The notes beneath the pieces are model-generated. The model saw only the letters and a list, made by a program, of their open reading frames with translations, did not search any database and had not been told where the DNA came from. Of a DNA stretch of 64,000 bases, positions 11,746-26,026 are shown in pieces (the first letter of the stretch is position 1; each line of letters begins with the position of its first letter). This DNA is from Serilophus lunatus (taxonomy: Eukaryota > Chordata > Aves > Passeriformes > Eurylaimidae): positions 416,973 to 480,972 of the forward strand of contig VXBA01001684.1 in NCBI GenBank assembly GCA_013399895.1, read 5' to 3'. The position numbers were made by a program, and so were the translations under genes.

Positions 11746-14700
11746 AAGAATAAAAACAGTCAGAGCTCTGGGATATGAAGTCCTCCATATACTTCCATGA
11801 GCAAGGAGGTAGAGTGGATGAGCAGAATGCTGTGTAAGCCACTAATAAATGCCATGGCTTCAGACACACAGATTTCCTGTTTTGAGCTTCCTTCTGTTGT
11901 CTTTGTGCGACCTAGTCTACTTTGCAGCTGCTATGCTACAAACCCTAAATTATCTTCTAATTTTTCAAATTCAAAAGAAACTCAGTCTATTTAATTGTTT
12001 AATGCTTCTTTAAAGAATTGGGACATTTTATACTAGGTTCACCAGAATGAATACTTATCTCAATCATCTATCTTTGAAAAGAAGGTTCTTCATCATACCA
12101 GTAAGGAAAATATTTTGTGGGTTCTGCAATTTGTTTTGCAGCTAAGTGACAAGCAACATTTGAGTTTACATAAAATAGGTGTATATATTTTCATTGCTGT
12201 CATTGTTTTTTGTTTTAATCCTCCATTATTAGTGTCCTTTACCATTTTAAAACCAGAAAGGAACAACTTTTCTTCAGAAAAGACCTTTTGATTCCCTTTA
12301 TCTACTTCAAATAATAAACACCTACCGAACTGTCAAAACCAAAGAACCATTGTGTTTTGATAGAATACATAATATACATACATTCTGGTACATTTCGAGT
12401 TTACATTTACTTCGAAAAAAGGAGGAAACCATTGCTGTACAAATTATCATGTTTCAAAAGAGATGTATATGAGTTGAGGGACTGATTTTAAAGTGTGCAA
12501 CAACCATAAAATACATGTGAAAGGAATGTCAACTCACTTATCTTTGCCAGCACTAGCAGCAGTGTATGATAGCCTTTACAGTCTTTGCTGGTTTTTTGAC
12601 CAGAGCTTTCCTCTCTGCAAATCCTGCTCCTGAATCCATTCTTTCTCCTCCCTTATCTGATTTGACTCCTGTTTCCAAAAGAAATGTGTCTTTTATCCTT
12701 TGGTTTGTGATTGACTTCTTTTTTCTTTTTACCTCTTTTATTGTTTAAGGGTGCAAAGTATATTAAAACTCACAAGAACAGGCCAAATGCATACCAAACT
12801 CCAAACTGTCTCAGTCTAAAGTGGGCATGTGTAATTGGGAACAAGGTGACAGTTTTTTCACTTTTGCCTGCACATTCAGGCAAGGGCCAAACGTCATTTA
12901 AACAATTGTTCTTCTGAAATGCAGAAAAAGTTGCATTGTGTCCATTCTGTCAGTGACAATGTGTCTTGAAATTTACTTGAAGCCTCAGTCCTTTTGCATG
13001 CTGACTTGTGACTGCAAAGCTAGAAGGAGGAAGCACATGCTGCAATTTTACCTCAGAGTAGAAAAGAACAAGCATCTCAGATCAGAGAGATACTGAGAAG
13101 TCATGCAGCACCTTTATGCATGGAGGTGGGAGTGGCATAGCTGGAGTCATGCATACAGTTTCAGATGGTGCGCTAAATTGTTTATCTGAGGTTGGTGTGA
13201 GGGTAGAGGGAAGCATTGATGAGACCTCTGTATTACTCTGTTAAATCCACTACTAGTCCTTTAGCCTTCTTGTTCCTTTAAAGAAACTAAATATGTCCTT
13301 CAGAGGTCCACTGTTCATCTATTAAAATGAATTGTAAATCCTTTCCTGAATTTGTGCTTGCGTCAGGAGTGGGCTGAGAGAAGAAATGAACCACCTCTGT
13401 GAGAGAGACCACATAGAGTCTGTATAACATATACCCCCTTAAAAATAGTTACTGTCTTCTTCTAAAAGCAGTAACAGAATATGAGTTGTCATCTTGGTGT
13501 TCTTAGACTGTCAGTTTGGCTCTATCTAAGCTACCATTTAAGGCCAGTTTGTACAGGGAGTAGGAGTCTTAAAAATACAATCAACACTAGCTGCTTCCAT
13601 CTATCCTTTTCCAGTGAATGATTTTCTTTTTAATTCTTGTTAATGTTTGTCAACAATTTTCTAGTGGATCTTTTTGTTAAGAAATCTTTTTTTGTTCTGG
13701 CAAATTTACTTGCTTAAGATACTGTTCAATTTCATGGGCCATACTGGCCCACGTCTGTTACTCCACAGGTGAAGACTCACCTTTTTAGTCAGCTAAGAAG
13801 GAAACAATGTGAATTTCAATACCTCTTCTGGCAGTGCATACAAGGCAGTATCATTTTTGGGAGCATAATGGTATTTGTAAAATCCAATTAAAGATCTTAC
13901 TTTCAAGATATTTTATTTTCTGTTCCAAATAATTTTCAATCTACAGTACAACTTTGTCATGCAGAAGAAAGCCTGAAATTAAGGGAAATATAATACGATT
14001 CTAGCATCTATTATGCATCTTTTTATTTGTTGAAGGTTTGCTGTAGAATCTGTTTGTTTCCAAGGAATGAAAATTGCTTATTATCCTGGATAATGGAAGA
14101 GAATGTCATCATCTATAATTGTTAGTTTAGGATACTTACTGTATGCTTCTATTATAAATGGGTTGGTTCAGTAAAAGAAGCAGCTTTTAAAAATTTTCTG
14201 AAGTAAAAGAAGAATTTGTTTGCAAGTGAAATTTATATGTCTTTGCAAAATGTATTAGAACATATTTCTTAATAGACAGTGTTAATTGACTAAGAATTCT
14301 ATTTACTGAAAGCTATCCATGAATATTACGAATTTTTTCAATGATCACAGAAGTGTGCTTCTATGTATACTTAAACACATAAGCACACCCACCTGTCCCT
14401 GTATGTATGTGTATTTTATGTGCACTTATAGGTTTTTTTTAACATAGAGCTTTTGCAATACCTAGACATTTTTTCAAGTCTATTCCTGTTTTATTTCCCT
14501 GATTAATCTCTTGCAAGATAATCTTTATAAAGTATGGAGGTTTGATTAACACCTTCTGCCTAAATATGACAGTTCTGTGAACAGCAGATGTATGCGGTCA
14601 GTAATGAAATCTAGAAATTAAAACTATATGGACCATAGACACAGCATGCAAAATGAACATGATGCTGGAAATTGACTGCCAGACTGCCTGGATTTGATCA

Positions 14701-14765
14701 GTTGCACTAGACTGCATGTCACTTCCTCCAGCAGTAGTATTTGATACACACATGCAAGTGTTTAT
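11746..14765. other. AT-rich non-coding stretch
   Basis: No recognisable gene or mobile element. The first 100-200 bases may still include decayed CR1 5' sequence, but I cannot align it with confidence. The rest is unique-looking AT-rich DNA with short chance frames only. Confidence 0.5.
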
Positions 14766-14830
14766 AAATGTAAAGAAAAAAAGTTAAAAACAAAGGAAAA
14801 AAGAGGAAGAAGAAGAAGAAAAAAGAGAAA
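14766..14830. repeat. A-rich tract ending in AAG triplet repeat
   Basis: A purine-rich low-complexity segment, with a clean AAG/GAA triplet run at about 14802-14826. Confidence 0.85.
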
Positions 14831-17800
14831 TCTACTCCAAACTTTGTGAATAAAATGATTCAGGACATTCTTAGGAACAAACGTTTGTGCCTAAAGGGTT
14901 AGAAAACCAGTTTAAACCTAAACCCCCATGAACATCAGGTATTCAGACCTGATAGCTCTTCCTGGAGTTGCCAGAATGAGCTTTAAAGATGTGACTACAG
15001 TCAGCTAGCAACAATTTATGCCTGCATGGAAGAAAAAAATCTCAGCACTGGAACAGCAAATCCAAAAAACTACAAGATGAAGAAAATGAGAGATTTTCTA
15101 ATAAGGAAAATAGTAGTGAAAAGGAGTGTTAGAATTAGTATCAGCAATCAGTGTAAGAGTTCATAAAAATGTCTCCTGCTATCAATCATGGATTTTTCAT
15201 CTAAGCCAAGATAGACTTCATTCATCTCGCTGACATGTCCTGCCAGACTCAGGGTAACTCAGCTCCTAGTTTGGATATCATTGCAGAGATGTTGGACTTG
15301 AGAAAGAAAGCTGCGAATTTGTTGCAGATCACTTCTGAGCATATACATGTGAAAGTCCCTCACAGTTAGCAGCTCTAGCATGTCCTGCAGGCATGCAGGC
15401 ACAGTTGGGAGCCAGGTTTTGACTTCTGTCTGTGCCTAATTAAAATAGTGCTAGTTCTAGCAATAAGATTATGAGTTTGCAAAGGTAAACAAATAAATGT
15501 GTTTACCACAATGCTATTTTATTAATCTATCACTTCCTTTCACCTTTCGAAGGACAATAATGAGAAAAGTCTAGTGAAAGTGAACATGGCAGTTCTTCAA
15601 CTGGGGCTTTCAATTTAAAAAGTTTCAAAAACCATCCATGCTTTTCTGGGATAGCCATGTCCTATTTTTTCTCAAATTCTACATTAGGGAAGGGGGTAAT
15701 CCCAAAACTATCAGCCACATTGCTGCCCCTGGTGTACTAATTACCTTTGCATGGAATTCTGAGCTTTCAAAACCATTTTAGCCATTCTTCCTGTACCTTA
15801 TGGAGATCTAGTTCATTGCTTTCATGTTGTGCAGGAATGCTGTTGCTTTGCAAAGAGGTAGAAAGAAGTTTCCCTGGTACAGGAGTTGACAAAAACTTCT
15901 GGGTCTCCATCTCATTAGGCTGTACATTGCTAGGAAGCAAGCACCGCGCTGTGCTTGCTTGTTTTTATCACATCAGACACACTCCAGCACAGCTCAGTTG
16001 CTATATAAAGTGCAGATATATTTTTTTTTCCTGACCCCAACTCAGCAGTGTTGGGGGGGATGAGGGAAGTGAAGGAGGAATGATAGAATATTTTTTGTCC
16101 TATAATTCATCAGTCTTAAAGAAAACCAGGAAGATTCTTATTTCAGCATTTAAATTGTCATAAGTTGTAAAGCTTGGATACCTTTTATTTATAGTGTCTG
16201 TATTGTTTTATTAGGAAATCAGGTAGGAGGGCTCTTCTTCTTAGCGTGGCCATGGCTATGAAATTGATCTTCAGGGGGAGGTAATCTTGACAGAGTTTGC
16301 AACAACAGAATGTATATTCCCTTTCTGAAGCCATTTGGTGTTATGAAAACGATGCTGTACCTGTGATGATAGAAAAGGCCATAACTTCAGGATAGTCCCA
16401 ACTCAGCCATTGTGTTTTCTAGTATTTCAGCCTGCAGGCTTTGCTCAGAACTGGAGTCCACAAACAAATGGAAAAAACGCTGGAAATTCTGGAATAAAAA
16501 CCTTAACTTCATTCTTTTCCATATATTTGACTGTTTTCTACTAACTGCTTACAGCTGCTGTCAGCTCTTTTGCTGGGGTGTGCATTCAAGAACACCCTTC
16601 TTCTGTTACAATTTTTTCCCAAAATGATAATGTGGTGATGGGATTGAGGAAGGTCAAGAGATATAACACTTTGTAGTTTGCGAAGACATACACAAAATTA
16701 GTGTGCACACACACACAGACTGCAAGCACAATATATCTTAATTTGAATCTGAATTTGAATTCTTGGGTGCAAAAACCATCACTGTGCTGTCAGCTCATAT
16801 TCATGTCCTCCAACAATGTATGGTCAGTGGTTCTGACATGTTGCACATGTTTAGCAGGACCTCTTCATGAGTACTATTGTGTCTCTGTGGCTGCAGGGAA
16901 CACCTGCAAGTCCCTAGTTTGTCTGAGAGCTGCAAAGCAGACGATCTTCTGTCTTTGTTCCTCATGGGGGCTGACAGAGTTCTTCCTGCTGTCTGGGTGC
17001 TGACATCTTGGAAATACCCACAGAGTTGTCTTCACGTATGTTGTGAATCCGGCCTCATATCTCTCCCACATCCAGGGGATTTGCACAAGGCTCTAGGACA
17101 GAGCAGGATTTATTATGATTAAGATTGCTCTGCTACAGTTTATGACATTTAATTGCCTTCAACCAAGCACAGAAGGGAGAGTAAAGAATCCTAATTCTGT
17201 AACCTGGTGGAGTTATTTCAGAAGGAGAGGGTGGAAGTTTGGTTTAATTATAATTTTGAAGACTAGCAAAAAAATGGTTGTAACAGCATCAACTGTCCCA
17301 ACCTGCTTGATCAGAGCTATTGGGGTCCAGGTCAGTAGGTCATCATTGACTACAAAAGAGGATCATTTCTACTTTAATGAGGCAAAGATGGCTTATTTCC
17401 GTCTAACAGATGGCAGTGGATATGAGTCATACATCTGTCTGGGATGTATCTTTCTGAACAAAGTGATTTGTCCAGCAGTTTCCAGTAGTGCCATACTCTT
17501 TCCTATGGTTCCAAAGTTTGCATGTACTTTATAGACTCTGATCATTTACTGTTATATCACATTTGAGAGGAAGGAAATAAAGCATATAGTGCTAAAAATA
17601 TGTTTATTTACATTTGGGAGGACCACATTGTTTTGAATCACAAAAGCACAAATGTGGAACCTGTTTGAAGTCATTATGATGATTTTGTGCTCTTCATCTT
17701 TTTTTTTTCTTTATTTTTTTTTTTTCCCTTTTCTGGCAATACTCCAACATGCAAACAGCAAGGAAGCTGAGGCTGCTCAGACTGCTTTCATGGAGCTACT

Positions 17801-18899
17801 TAAGTTATTCTCAGAGTGCTGGACTGTTTACTAAAGATTTTTTTATCTTCTACTTATTCATGAGCACAGATTGGGATCTTTGCTGCAGTGATCCTGCAGT
17901 GTGGATTACTTGGAGCCTGATAAAGTGAGCTTTCATGATGCAAGTGGTCCCTCAGATCTGCTGGAGCATGCAGAGGGTTTCTCTCTGCTGCCTGTTTATG
18001 AGAAACTTGCAGAAAATTATATTGTTTCTACCTTTCTTCACGACTGAGGTGAGCCACAGGATTCATCTGGGTATATACACACTTGTACACAATGAAACTG
18101 GTCAAATCTTTCTTCCAGAAGGAATCAGACTAAAATGATATGATGACTCTAGGACTGCAAGGATTTTCAGTTCTGAGATATTGCAAGCTGACAAATTCAG
18201 AAACAGGGTCTGTCTCCAATTTGATTTTAATTTTGATTTTAAGAGGTGCCTTCTGAAGGAAATAATGGATTTTTTAAGAGAAAAAATTACTTGCTGCAAG
18301 TATTAAAGTTGGAGTTTTTTTCCCCTTTAACATCTCTGAACATCACCAAGCAGAGGGTTTTCCTTGCAGGATTAGTCTGGGATACGGTATTAACTATTTA
18401 TTCCCTCAGCAAATTTGAGAACTGTCAAGGATAGTGAAACACCTGCTGTTTTTCAACTCTGTCAAAAGGGAACTGAGCTTTCCTTGAGCTTAGTAGATTA
18501 AGTAAAATAGATCACTAAAGCAAGGAACAAAATAACAACCTTTGCTATATGTGAGATTATTTTGATACAGGTCTAACTGAAGAAACAATACGAATCAGGA
18601 TGCTATGTATATCCTCGAGAAGGTAACTTCAAGGTGTTTGCATCCAGATTTTTAAGGAAATGCAAGTTACATGGCCACAGCGCATACTAGTGTTCTCTCC
18701 AGTAACTGTAAAACCTGCTGGAAATTTCAACCAGGTATGATTGTAAGTAAAAATCTGAAGGGTAATAAGGCAAAATAGCAGCAATTAGTCTATTTCACAA
18801 AGGTGTATATTCTTGTGGGTAAAACTTTCCCTCCATCTCCCTTTCCAGTCTTAAATTGGCATGGTTGGTGAGGTGATTTTAAATAGCGCCTTACTTCCC
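14831..18899. other. non-coding stretch with a T-rich tract
   Basis: No supported gene. A T-rich simple tract lies at 17698-17738. The longest open frame (17115-17534, plus, 139 codons) has no recognised domain, no evident coding composition and no flanking splice consensus that I trust, so I treat it as chance. Confidence 0.5.
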
Positions 18900-19045
18900 A
18901 TTTTTGGAATCTCCCTATCTACAGGCATTCAAAACCCACCTGGACGCATTACTTTGTAATCTGCTCTAGATGACCCTGCAATGGCAGAGGGGTTGGACTG
19001 GATGATCTCCTGAGGTCCCTTCCACTACTAATGATTCTGTGATTT
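18900..19045 (+). mobile_element. CR1 LINE 3' tail fragment, plus strand
   Basis: A roughly 145-base CR1 3' end in sense orientation. It contains the typical closing text (ggttggactggatgatctc, then aggtccct), and ends with gattctgtgatt, the CR1 terminal octamer repeat. It is strongly 5'-truncated, as most CR1 copies are, and holds no coding sequence beyond perhaps the very last residues of ORF2. Confidence 0.85.
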
Positions 19046-21207
19046 TCCTGTAGTTCCTGGAGCTGTGAACTGTGCCAGACCTCTTCTCACAGATGGTTGA
19101 GCCTAAGCACTTGAGTTGACAGCAATTTCACATCAGCTGGAATAATGTTACATATGTAACAAAACAGAATAAAAATTGTTTTGAAATGCTTTTGATGCTT
19201 TTGGCATTTAAAAGATGACTAGCAGGTTTATCACCAAAAGCCACATTACTTGTGGAAAAAATGCTATAGAAGAAGAGAAACGGATTTTCGTCTACATGGT
19301 TTCACCTATTTTCTTGACAGACTTTGGTACACAACTAAACATGATCTAGAAACAGTTTTGTTACACTAGATCCTATCTCAAGGTAAAGTGCAAGCTCAGT
19401 TGTTTAAAGACATGTATGAATAGCCCACGTTTCTTAGATCTGGTTAAGCTCCCTGGCTAGACATTGACCAGACATTAGAACATGTGTACCTTAAGCCTTG
19501 AAGTCTGAACAAAATCTGTATAGACCTAGGATTAACTTCAGTCCTTAAGATTTCTCCTTGCTTCAGATTACCCTTTCCCAATTGTTATCTAGCATAAGCA
19601 TGCTGAGCTGCAACTCATTTCTCAGGTGCGTGTGGTGCTGTAAACAAATTATTCTATGCTAAATAGAGCAAGAAAATCTCCAAACCTGCCTAAAATAACA
19701 ACTCCTCTTTATATTCCCTGTGTGCATTTCTTTTCATTCTGTAACAGCCTAAGATGCTTCTGTACCTCATGAGTTAACTCCCATTTGGTTTGTCCCCAGG
19801 GCTCTTCTCTCTTCGCTTTCTTCACTACCTCTCTAATTTTTTTTTTATATACCTGCCTTCCACGTCTTTGTTTTGTTTTGCCTGTGGTAACTCTTCCTGG
19901 CTCCGAACTCTCTCTCTGTGGAGTGATGAGCCTCTTAAACTTCAGTTTCTTGCTGTCCCAAGTGTTTTCATCTGAGCAGATAATCATCAGGATTTAGGTT
20001 CTGGATATGTTGTAATGCAGACCTTGGTCAGCCATACATGTGCGTGGGGATATCCCAAAATGCACTTGACTTCTCAGGAACAGTTTCATAATATCAGCCA
20101 GAGCTAGTACATTGTGCACAGACTTTCCTCTACTTAGAATGTAAACCACCACTTCCTTGATGCTCTATGATGCAGCTATACAAACACACAGATATTATTC
20201 CACTAGCTCCTTTGCTCGCACTCAAGTACCAATTTAGAATGACTGATCTGGTTTTAATCCAGATGGCTTGATGTAGTGGATTCTCTCCATCTTGATAACT
20301 TCCTCCCTCTTCTTACCCTGCAATTTGTCTGCATTGTTTGATTCTGTTTTACAATCTTTGGTAGGACAGGTATTTTGCTTTCTTCTTTACTGGATAGCTG
20401 ACATTTGCACTGCCATTGTCTGCTGAGTCTTTCAAGTCACTCTCAGACATGTGGTCTTTAGAAGCAGCTCCTCTGGGAATACCTTTAGAGAGGCACAGAT
20501 TGTCTCATGATGTGGCATTACTCCTACAGGTAGTAGATATTTTCCTGGCAGCTTGTCTTTAGCTGAGAATAGGAAGGCATAACTGATGAGGGGTAAAGAT
20601 GTCTGCAGTATGTTAGTGGAGCTCTGCGAAGAAACCTATGCAACATTTTTTTTGGCTTCAGTTCTGCCCAGTATTGTAATCATGATATTGGTAATCTACT
20701 GGGCACTTTTGAGAATTAAATAAAAAAATCCAGCAAAACTGTTACTCTCAAGATGTATGTGTGAAGATAATGAATATTATTATCCTCTCTTTGAAGACCG
20801 AGAGGCTGTGCATAAATTATTTACCTAGGGCCCCAGAGGAGCCCGTGTTTGACTAGGGAGCTGAACTTTAATTGTACCTGACTTTAATCCTGTGTTCTGA
20901 CTGTACCTCCCTCATTACCTACCTGTCCATTTTCATTAGTGCTCATATCCATCAACTTCATTAATAAATATGTGAGAGTGTTTTATCATGGCTACTAAAC
21001 ATGAAACTTAATCAAGACCTGGACTGGAAATGTTTACTTGCCTCAAAGACCCATTGCCTAAAATTGCCATCATTTACGCTGAATGCAGCTACATTATGAC
21101 ATTAACCATGATTCAGTTAATGTCAGCCATTAACCTCATGTTATGGTCACAGAACCTCAAGTGACTGAACTACTGTTTTCTTAAGACGCTAGTGCCTGGA
21201 GCTGGAA
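19046..21207. other. non-coding stretch
   Basis: Unique-looking DNA without recognisable genes or repeats. Overlapping open frames on both strands at about 19709-19997 are opposite-strand shadows of one another. Confidence 0.5.
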
Positions 21208-21396
21208 ATTACTGTTCCCATAGGGGACAATCCCAAGATAGTTTCAGTCAATCTAAGTCAGCATGTCTCTTGTTCTGCCTTTATTGGCAACTCCCGAAAG
21301 ATATTACTGTCCCCATAGGGGACAATCCCATGATAGTTTCAGTTAGTCTATGTCAGCATGTCCACAGTTTTGCCTTTATTGGTATTCCTGAAAGAT
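21208..21396. repeat. two-copy tandem duplication, about 95-bp unit
   Basis: Unit 1 (21208-21302) and unit 2 (21303-21396) share long blocks, including cccataggggacaatccca, gatagtttcagt, gtcagcatgtc and tgcctttattgg, with scattered substitutions and about one indel. The divergence shows that it is a real, aged duplication and not an assembly join. A weaker echo (tcccataagggctgggaaag) lies near 21510 and may be a third, badly decayed unit. No coding or regulatory role is evident. Confidence 0.9.
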
Positions 21397-24300
21397 AGAG
21401 TTTGACTCTCTGAACTGGTTTACTCTTCAAGAAACAGTGCTAGCACATCAGAAAGGACAAGATCATTGTCTGCTCTGGTTTACGCTGTTCAGTAACCAGA
21501 GCCGAAAGTCTGGTCCCATAAGGGCTGGGAAAGTCCCAAGTCCTTGCAAAGCAAAATAAAAATGCCTAACTTGAACACTGCTGAAAACTATCTAGGAGTA
21601 GACAAATGAACAGTGTCTGTCTGAAATGAAGATGATTATGATGATACAACATTTTCCTACCCTGCCAACACAACCTGTGTTGGATTTAGGAACAGTGACT
21701 GGAAAGATTATGAACCCAGTTGCTAGATCCTGTTGAAGTTACTTCTTGAGTTCATTAAGGGATATATTTGCTTAATGATTGAAGTTTAAAATATAAATAT
21801 ATGATAGATTAAATTGCTGTTCTTGATTATGGATACCTCAGGAGTAGAGCTACTACTTACTTTGCTGTCTCTATAATGTAGAGGATCTTTGGGGCCGGGG
21901 GGGGGGGAGGGGATGGAGGCTGAGGAAATTACTTCCTCGACTTACTTGAGAAGGAATCATGTACTAGAGTCCTTGCCAATGGTTTAACACAGCTGCCACC
22001 AGCAGCTACTGGTGGTGAAGAAGGCCTCATTTAAGAAGGATGTACCTAGAAAGGATTATTTCAGCAGCACTGAAATCTTGAAAAGACAGAAGAAAAAATG
22101 AATGATTTTTTTATTTGCTGCACAGTATAATTTCAAGTTTGACTGGAGTAGTTTATGAGTTTGTATCAAGTTTAGTTAGAGTTTTGGTAGAAAAAAAAAG
22201 AGAAAATAATGTTTACTTTTAATATAAAAGAATTTGCTTTCTGTCTTCAGAAGAATTTATTAATCCAGCCTTCTTTACTTAAGTATTACTGCCCTAACCT
22301 TTTATGGGGTTAGTTTAGGAGCTCTTGTTGCAGCTGTTCTATTTTGAATAATTAAATACTAATTTGAACAGAAGTTCTTTAATCATCAGGTGATAAAATC
22401 AATCATTCTTCTTTCAGTTCATTTTTGTGACTAAGGACTAAGCTTGGTTAGGGAATAAAGAAATTTCATACCTGCATAGGAGCTTTCATTCAGTCTCAAA
22501 TGTAGCTTCTCACTACAGGTAAGGGTATCTAAGCAGTGACCTGCTGACCTTAAGAGCTCCTTCTGATTATCTTGTCCCTTACACCAAAATCAAGATGGAT
22601 CTGTTCCTAAGCTGAGAGTGTTCATGAAGTTGAACAACTCATTCTACCAAACCAAACCCTAATAACCTGATTTATTGGAGTTGCCTTAGAACCCAGGTCA
22701 GAGGCTCTAAAACAGTTAGAAAAGTACCATTACTTGTGGCTAAAGGAAACATAGGAACAGGCCTTCAGCAGACATAATTTAAATCTGTTCGATCTGTTAA
22801 ACACGTAAAAGTGGATCTCAGGGAACAGCAGAGCCAGCAGTGCCAGAAGTTGTAGAGAGCTGTGCATGTGGGTGACGGCATGGCCAGCATGGCAGTGCGC
22901 TCGCACACACAGGGTACAGGCCCCATGGTACCCCAACAAGAACAGAAGAGCAAATCCAGTCATAGTACCACATCAGCCACAACCCATATCACCATGAGGG
23001 TCCATCGGGATGGGGAAGGTCCAGGAACAACCTGGAAATGAAGTCAAGGTCAGGATCAGAGAGGTGACCAGCAGAGACACACCAACAAGTAGCTTAGGCT
23101 GAGTGCAGATGCATTTCTGGAGCCAAAAGGAATGGATGGGGACCAGCAAGGCTTCTCCCAGCTCATCTTGCACAGTCCTCTCACAGTATCCTGGTACTAG
23201 GCTGCAGGGTGGCTGTGTCATGATAGCACTGGCCCTGAGAGCAGGCAGGCAGTCAGTCAGTCACTGGGTGAAAGGAGTTTGAAATGCCTGATGGCACCCT
23301 CAGGGCAAAGCACTGGATGCCAAAAGTAGGCCCATAACCTCTGGTGTAACTACATGTTTATGTTATTCAGCTGAGCTCCTTCCTTCTCCTGACGATCTCT
23401 GTCCGCTCCCACCTCTCTGTTCAGCTTTTGCCACCCACAGTCTTGTTGCTGCGGTCCGAGATGCCAGGCTCTGAACTAGGTCCCTGAAGTCTTGAAAGTT
23501 AAAAAGAAATCCCCAAAACAATAAAGTATCTCCCCAAAACTTTTAAATCTCCTCAAGCAGACATACCTAACTGGTGGGAGGATTGTCTGGGACACAGGAA
23601 CTTAAATTGCCTTCATTGCCAAAGAAAACATAGAATCAAGACAACCCATCAGGCATGAGAAAGGTCCTTTGTGGATTTTAGCCTCCTAATGGGGATAGTT
23701 CTCTTTCTGTTGCATTCATTAGATGTGTGTTTGAGAATACATAACCTGTTTGCATTTTTCATTTTTCATCCATAGTATTGCCAAAGTGCCTTCATCTGCT
23801 TAGAAGAAAACTATGTTAAAACTAAACAAAAACAAACCAATAAAACAAAGAAAGCAAAATAACAATAAAAAGCACAGGTGGGCATTTGCAATAGATTGCT
23901 TCCTTCCTCTGCCTCTAATGCTGTTTTCAAGTTCCTGTAATGCATTGCAGTACTTCAGGTCACTTTGCTTAAGCCACCTTCCATAACATTACACAGTAAA
24001 TGCAGGAGACTAATAATAACATAGACTGATGTTTCACAGAGGGATGTACTTTAGAGGGTACACAGAAACAAAGGTGCTTTCCTAGGATTGTTCTGAGAAA
24101 AAGATTAATTTGGCGTATAAATCTATTACATAACTTAAATGCGCTGCATTATCACTGCTCACAGTAAAACAACAATAACTTTGTTGCCTGAAGTTTTCTC
24201 CGGCACTGCACAGTAATTATCTGACCTATCTCTAAGGTCACTGCATACTGTGGTTATATTTCAAGATGTTAGAGACTAATTATTGAATGTATTATGGCTG

Positions 24301-25611
24301 CATAGACTTTTTTAGTAGAAACTCCCAAAAAATCAGAATCCAAGTTCTTTTATGGCCCCAATATATATAAAACTAACAAAATACCTTGGAGTTGTGCTAT
24401 TTTAATCCTCAAAATCTGCCAGTGGATAGAGAGAAAGCTCTAGTTTTAGCTATGTCTTGTAGTCCTGAAAGTTTTCTTCTTCTTCTTATCAAGGCTGCAG
24501 AATGCACACAGCAGTAGATATGCTTGACGTTATCTGTAGGAGGATAAAAGCCCACACAGCAGCTACTCTGTGCTGGACAATTTTGAAGCTGTTGGGAACA
24601 GTTTCTGTCCTTTCAAAGTATTACCGCATACACATCAGGGGCTGTGGTACTTTCTGGTCTAATTTAATCACTGTAATATGGAAGATAATCTTTCAGACTT
24701 CTGCACAGTGTGGGATTTGGGTCTGGCACCCTTCAATTTGGAACATCAGTGCTCCAAGACAGCACCACTTACAAAAATAGAACCAAAATATAAAGAAAGA
24801 AACAGAGCTGATTATCATAACTTCAATAACTAAAAATGTGCAGAAGAGAAAGAATAATAATAAAAAAGAGCGACATGGCTCAATATTGAACTGAATGTTG
24901 TTCAAGGTTTTGCCAGTGAAAGAGAATTTTTCATTTTCTAAGGCCCATATAAGTCAGAAAATTTTGTTAAATAGTTTCATGAGGTCGCATTAAGATATCT
25001 TATGATTTGTCTTTATTTCCTCATCTTCCCCAAAATCAATCCCCAAATTCACTGAAGAAACAAGTAAAGCTTTATTAGGTAACAAGTGCTGAATAATATA
25101 TGTTGAAATCCAGTGTAGAAATATGTATTTTAATGTGCATAAAGCTTTTAACTTGTGGAGTTCAATTTTAACCCCCCATATTTTAAAAAAGGTTCCTATC
25201 ATGGAATGAGTATAATTGCAGCCTAACATTTTTTATGTAGCTCACTGAACTGTGGCTAGTATTCAGCTGTCTGTTTGATAGATGACTTAGAAATAATGTA
25301 GATGTTTCTTCTAGGAAGTAAGCTGCACTAAGGGTCTTTTTAAGTTTCTTTGTTAAAGGAAACACAGAGGTTCTTGTTGACTCTCTGCCATGGAAGTTAA
25401 TTAGCTAACATCCATTTAAAATACTCAAGTTGTCAATAAAATGCTTAATCTGGATAAAAAAACCTGAAGAAAATTTATGTTCTCCAAGGCTTTCCTGTGA
25501 TGTCTATTAGTCAAATAAAAGCTACATAGCTCTTTTACTTACCTGTTGACCATCACAACTGCAAAAAAACTACCACAGTGAGTAAGGATAGTTAACTGTA
25601 TGAACTCACCA
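21397..25611. other. non-coding stretch with a poly-G run and a less AT-rich part
   Basis: A G-rich tract with an 11-base G run is at 21892-21914. The segment 22800-23480 is less AT-rich than its surroundings and includes a short GGCA/GTCA simple repeat near 23241-23265. It could be an old unrecognised transposon, but I cannot name one. No gene is supported. Confidence 0.5.
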
Positions 25612-26026
25612 AATCATAGAATCATAGAGCCATAGAATGATCTGAGTTGGAAGAGACTTTAAGGATACATCTAGTTCAAGCCTCACTGCCAAGGGCAGGG
25701 AACCTTTCATTAGACCAGGCTGCTTCGAACGCTGCCAGGGATTGGGCATCTACAACTTCTCTGGGCAAGCTGGTCTACTGCATCACAGTAGAGAATTTCT
25801 TCCTGACATCAACTCTAGACCTACTCCCATTTCAGTTTAAAGCCATTCTCTCTGTCCTGTCACTACATGCCCTTGTAAAAAGTCCCTCTCCAGCTCTCTT
25901 ATAGGTCCCTTTAGGTACTGTAATGTTGCTATAAGGTCTTGCTGGAGCACTCTCTTCTCCAAGCTGAACAAGCCCAGCTCTCTCGGCCTGTCTTCATAGG
26001 ATAGATGCTCCTCTCCTCTGATCATC
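25612..26026 (-). mobile_element. CR1 LINE, minus strand, end of ORF2 plus 3' region
   Basis: Begins at 25612 with the inverted terminal octamer (atcatagaatcatagagcc) and runs right in antisense. Near 25930-26010 the minus strand encodes LSYEDRPRELGLFSLEKR, the well-known C-terminal stretch of the CR1 ORF2 protein after the RT domain, followed by a match to 'DLIATLQYLKG'. The element is 5'-truncated at about 26026, leaving roughly 415 bases. Stops and shifts after the conserved block show that it is inactive. It belongs to a similar subfamily to the copy at 10093 judging by the shared 3' text. Confidence 0.9.

Noticed and set aside
17115..17534. Plus-strand 139-codon frame
   Set aside because: No recognisable domain or membrane/signal pattern that makes sense, and no clear splice sites. 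A chance frame is the simplest reading.
22800..23480. Less AT-rich segment suspected to be an old LTR or gene fragment
   Set aside because: No LTR ends, primer-binding site, domain or splice signals could be identified.
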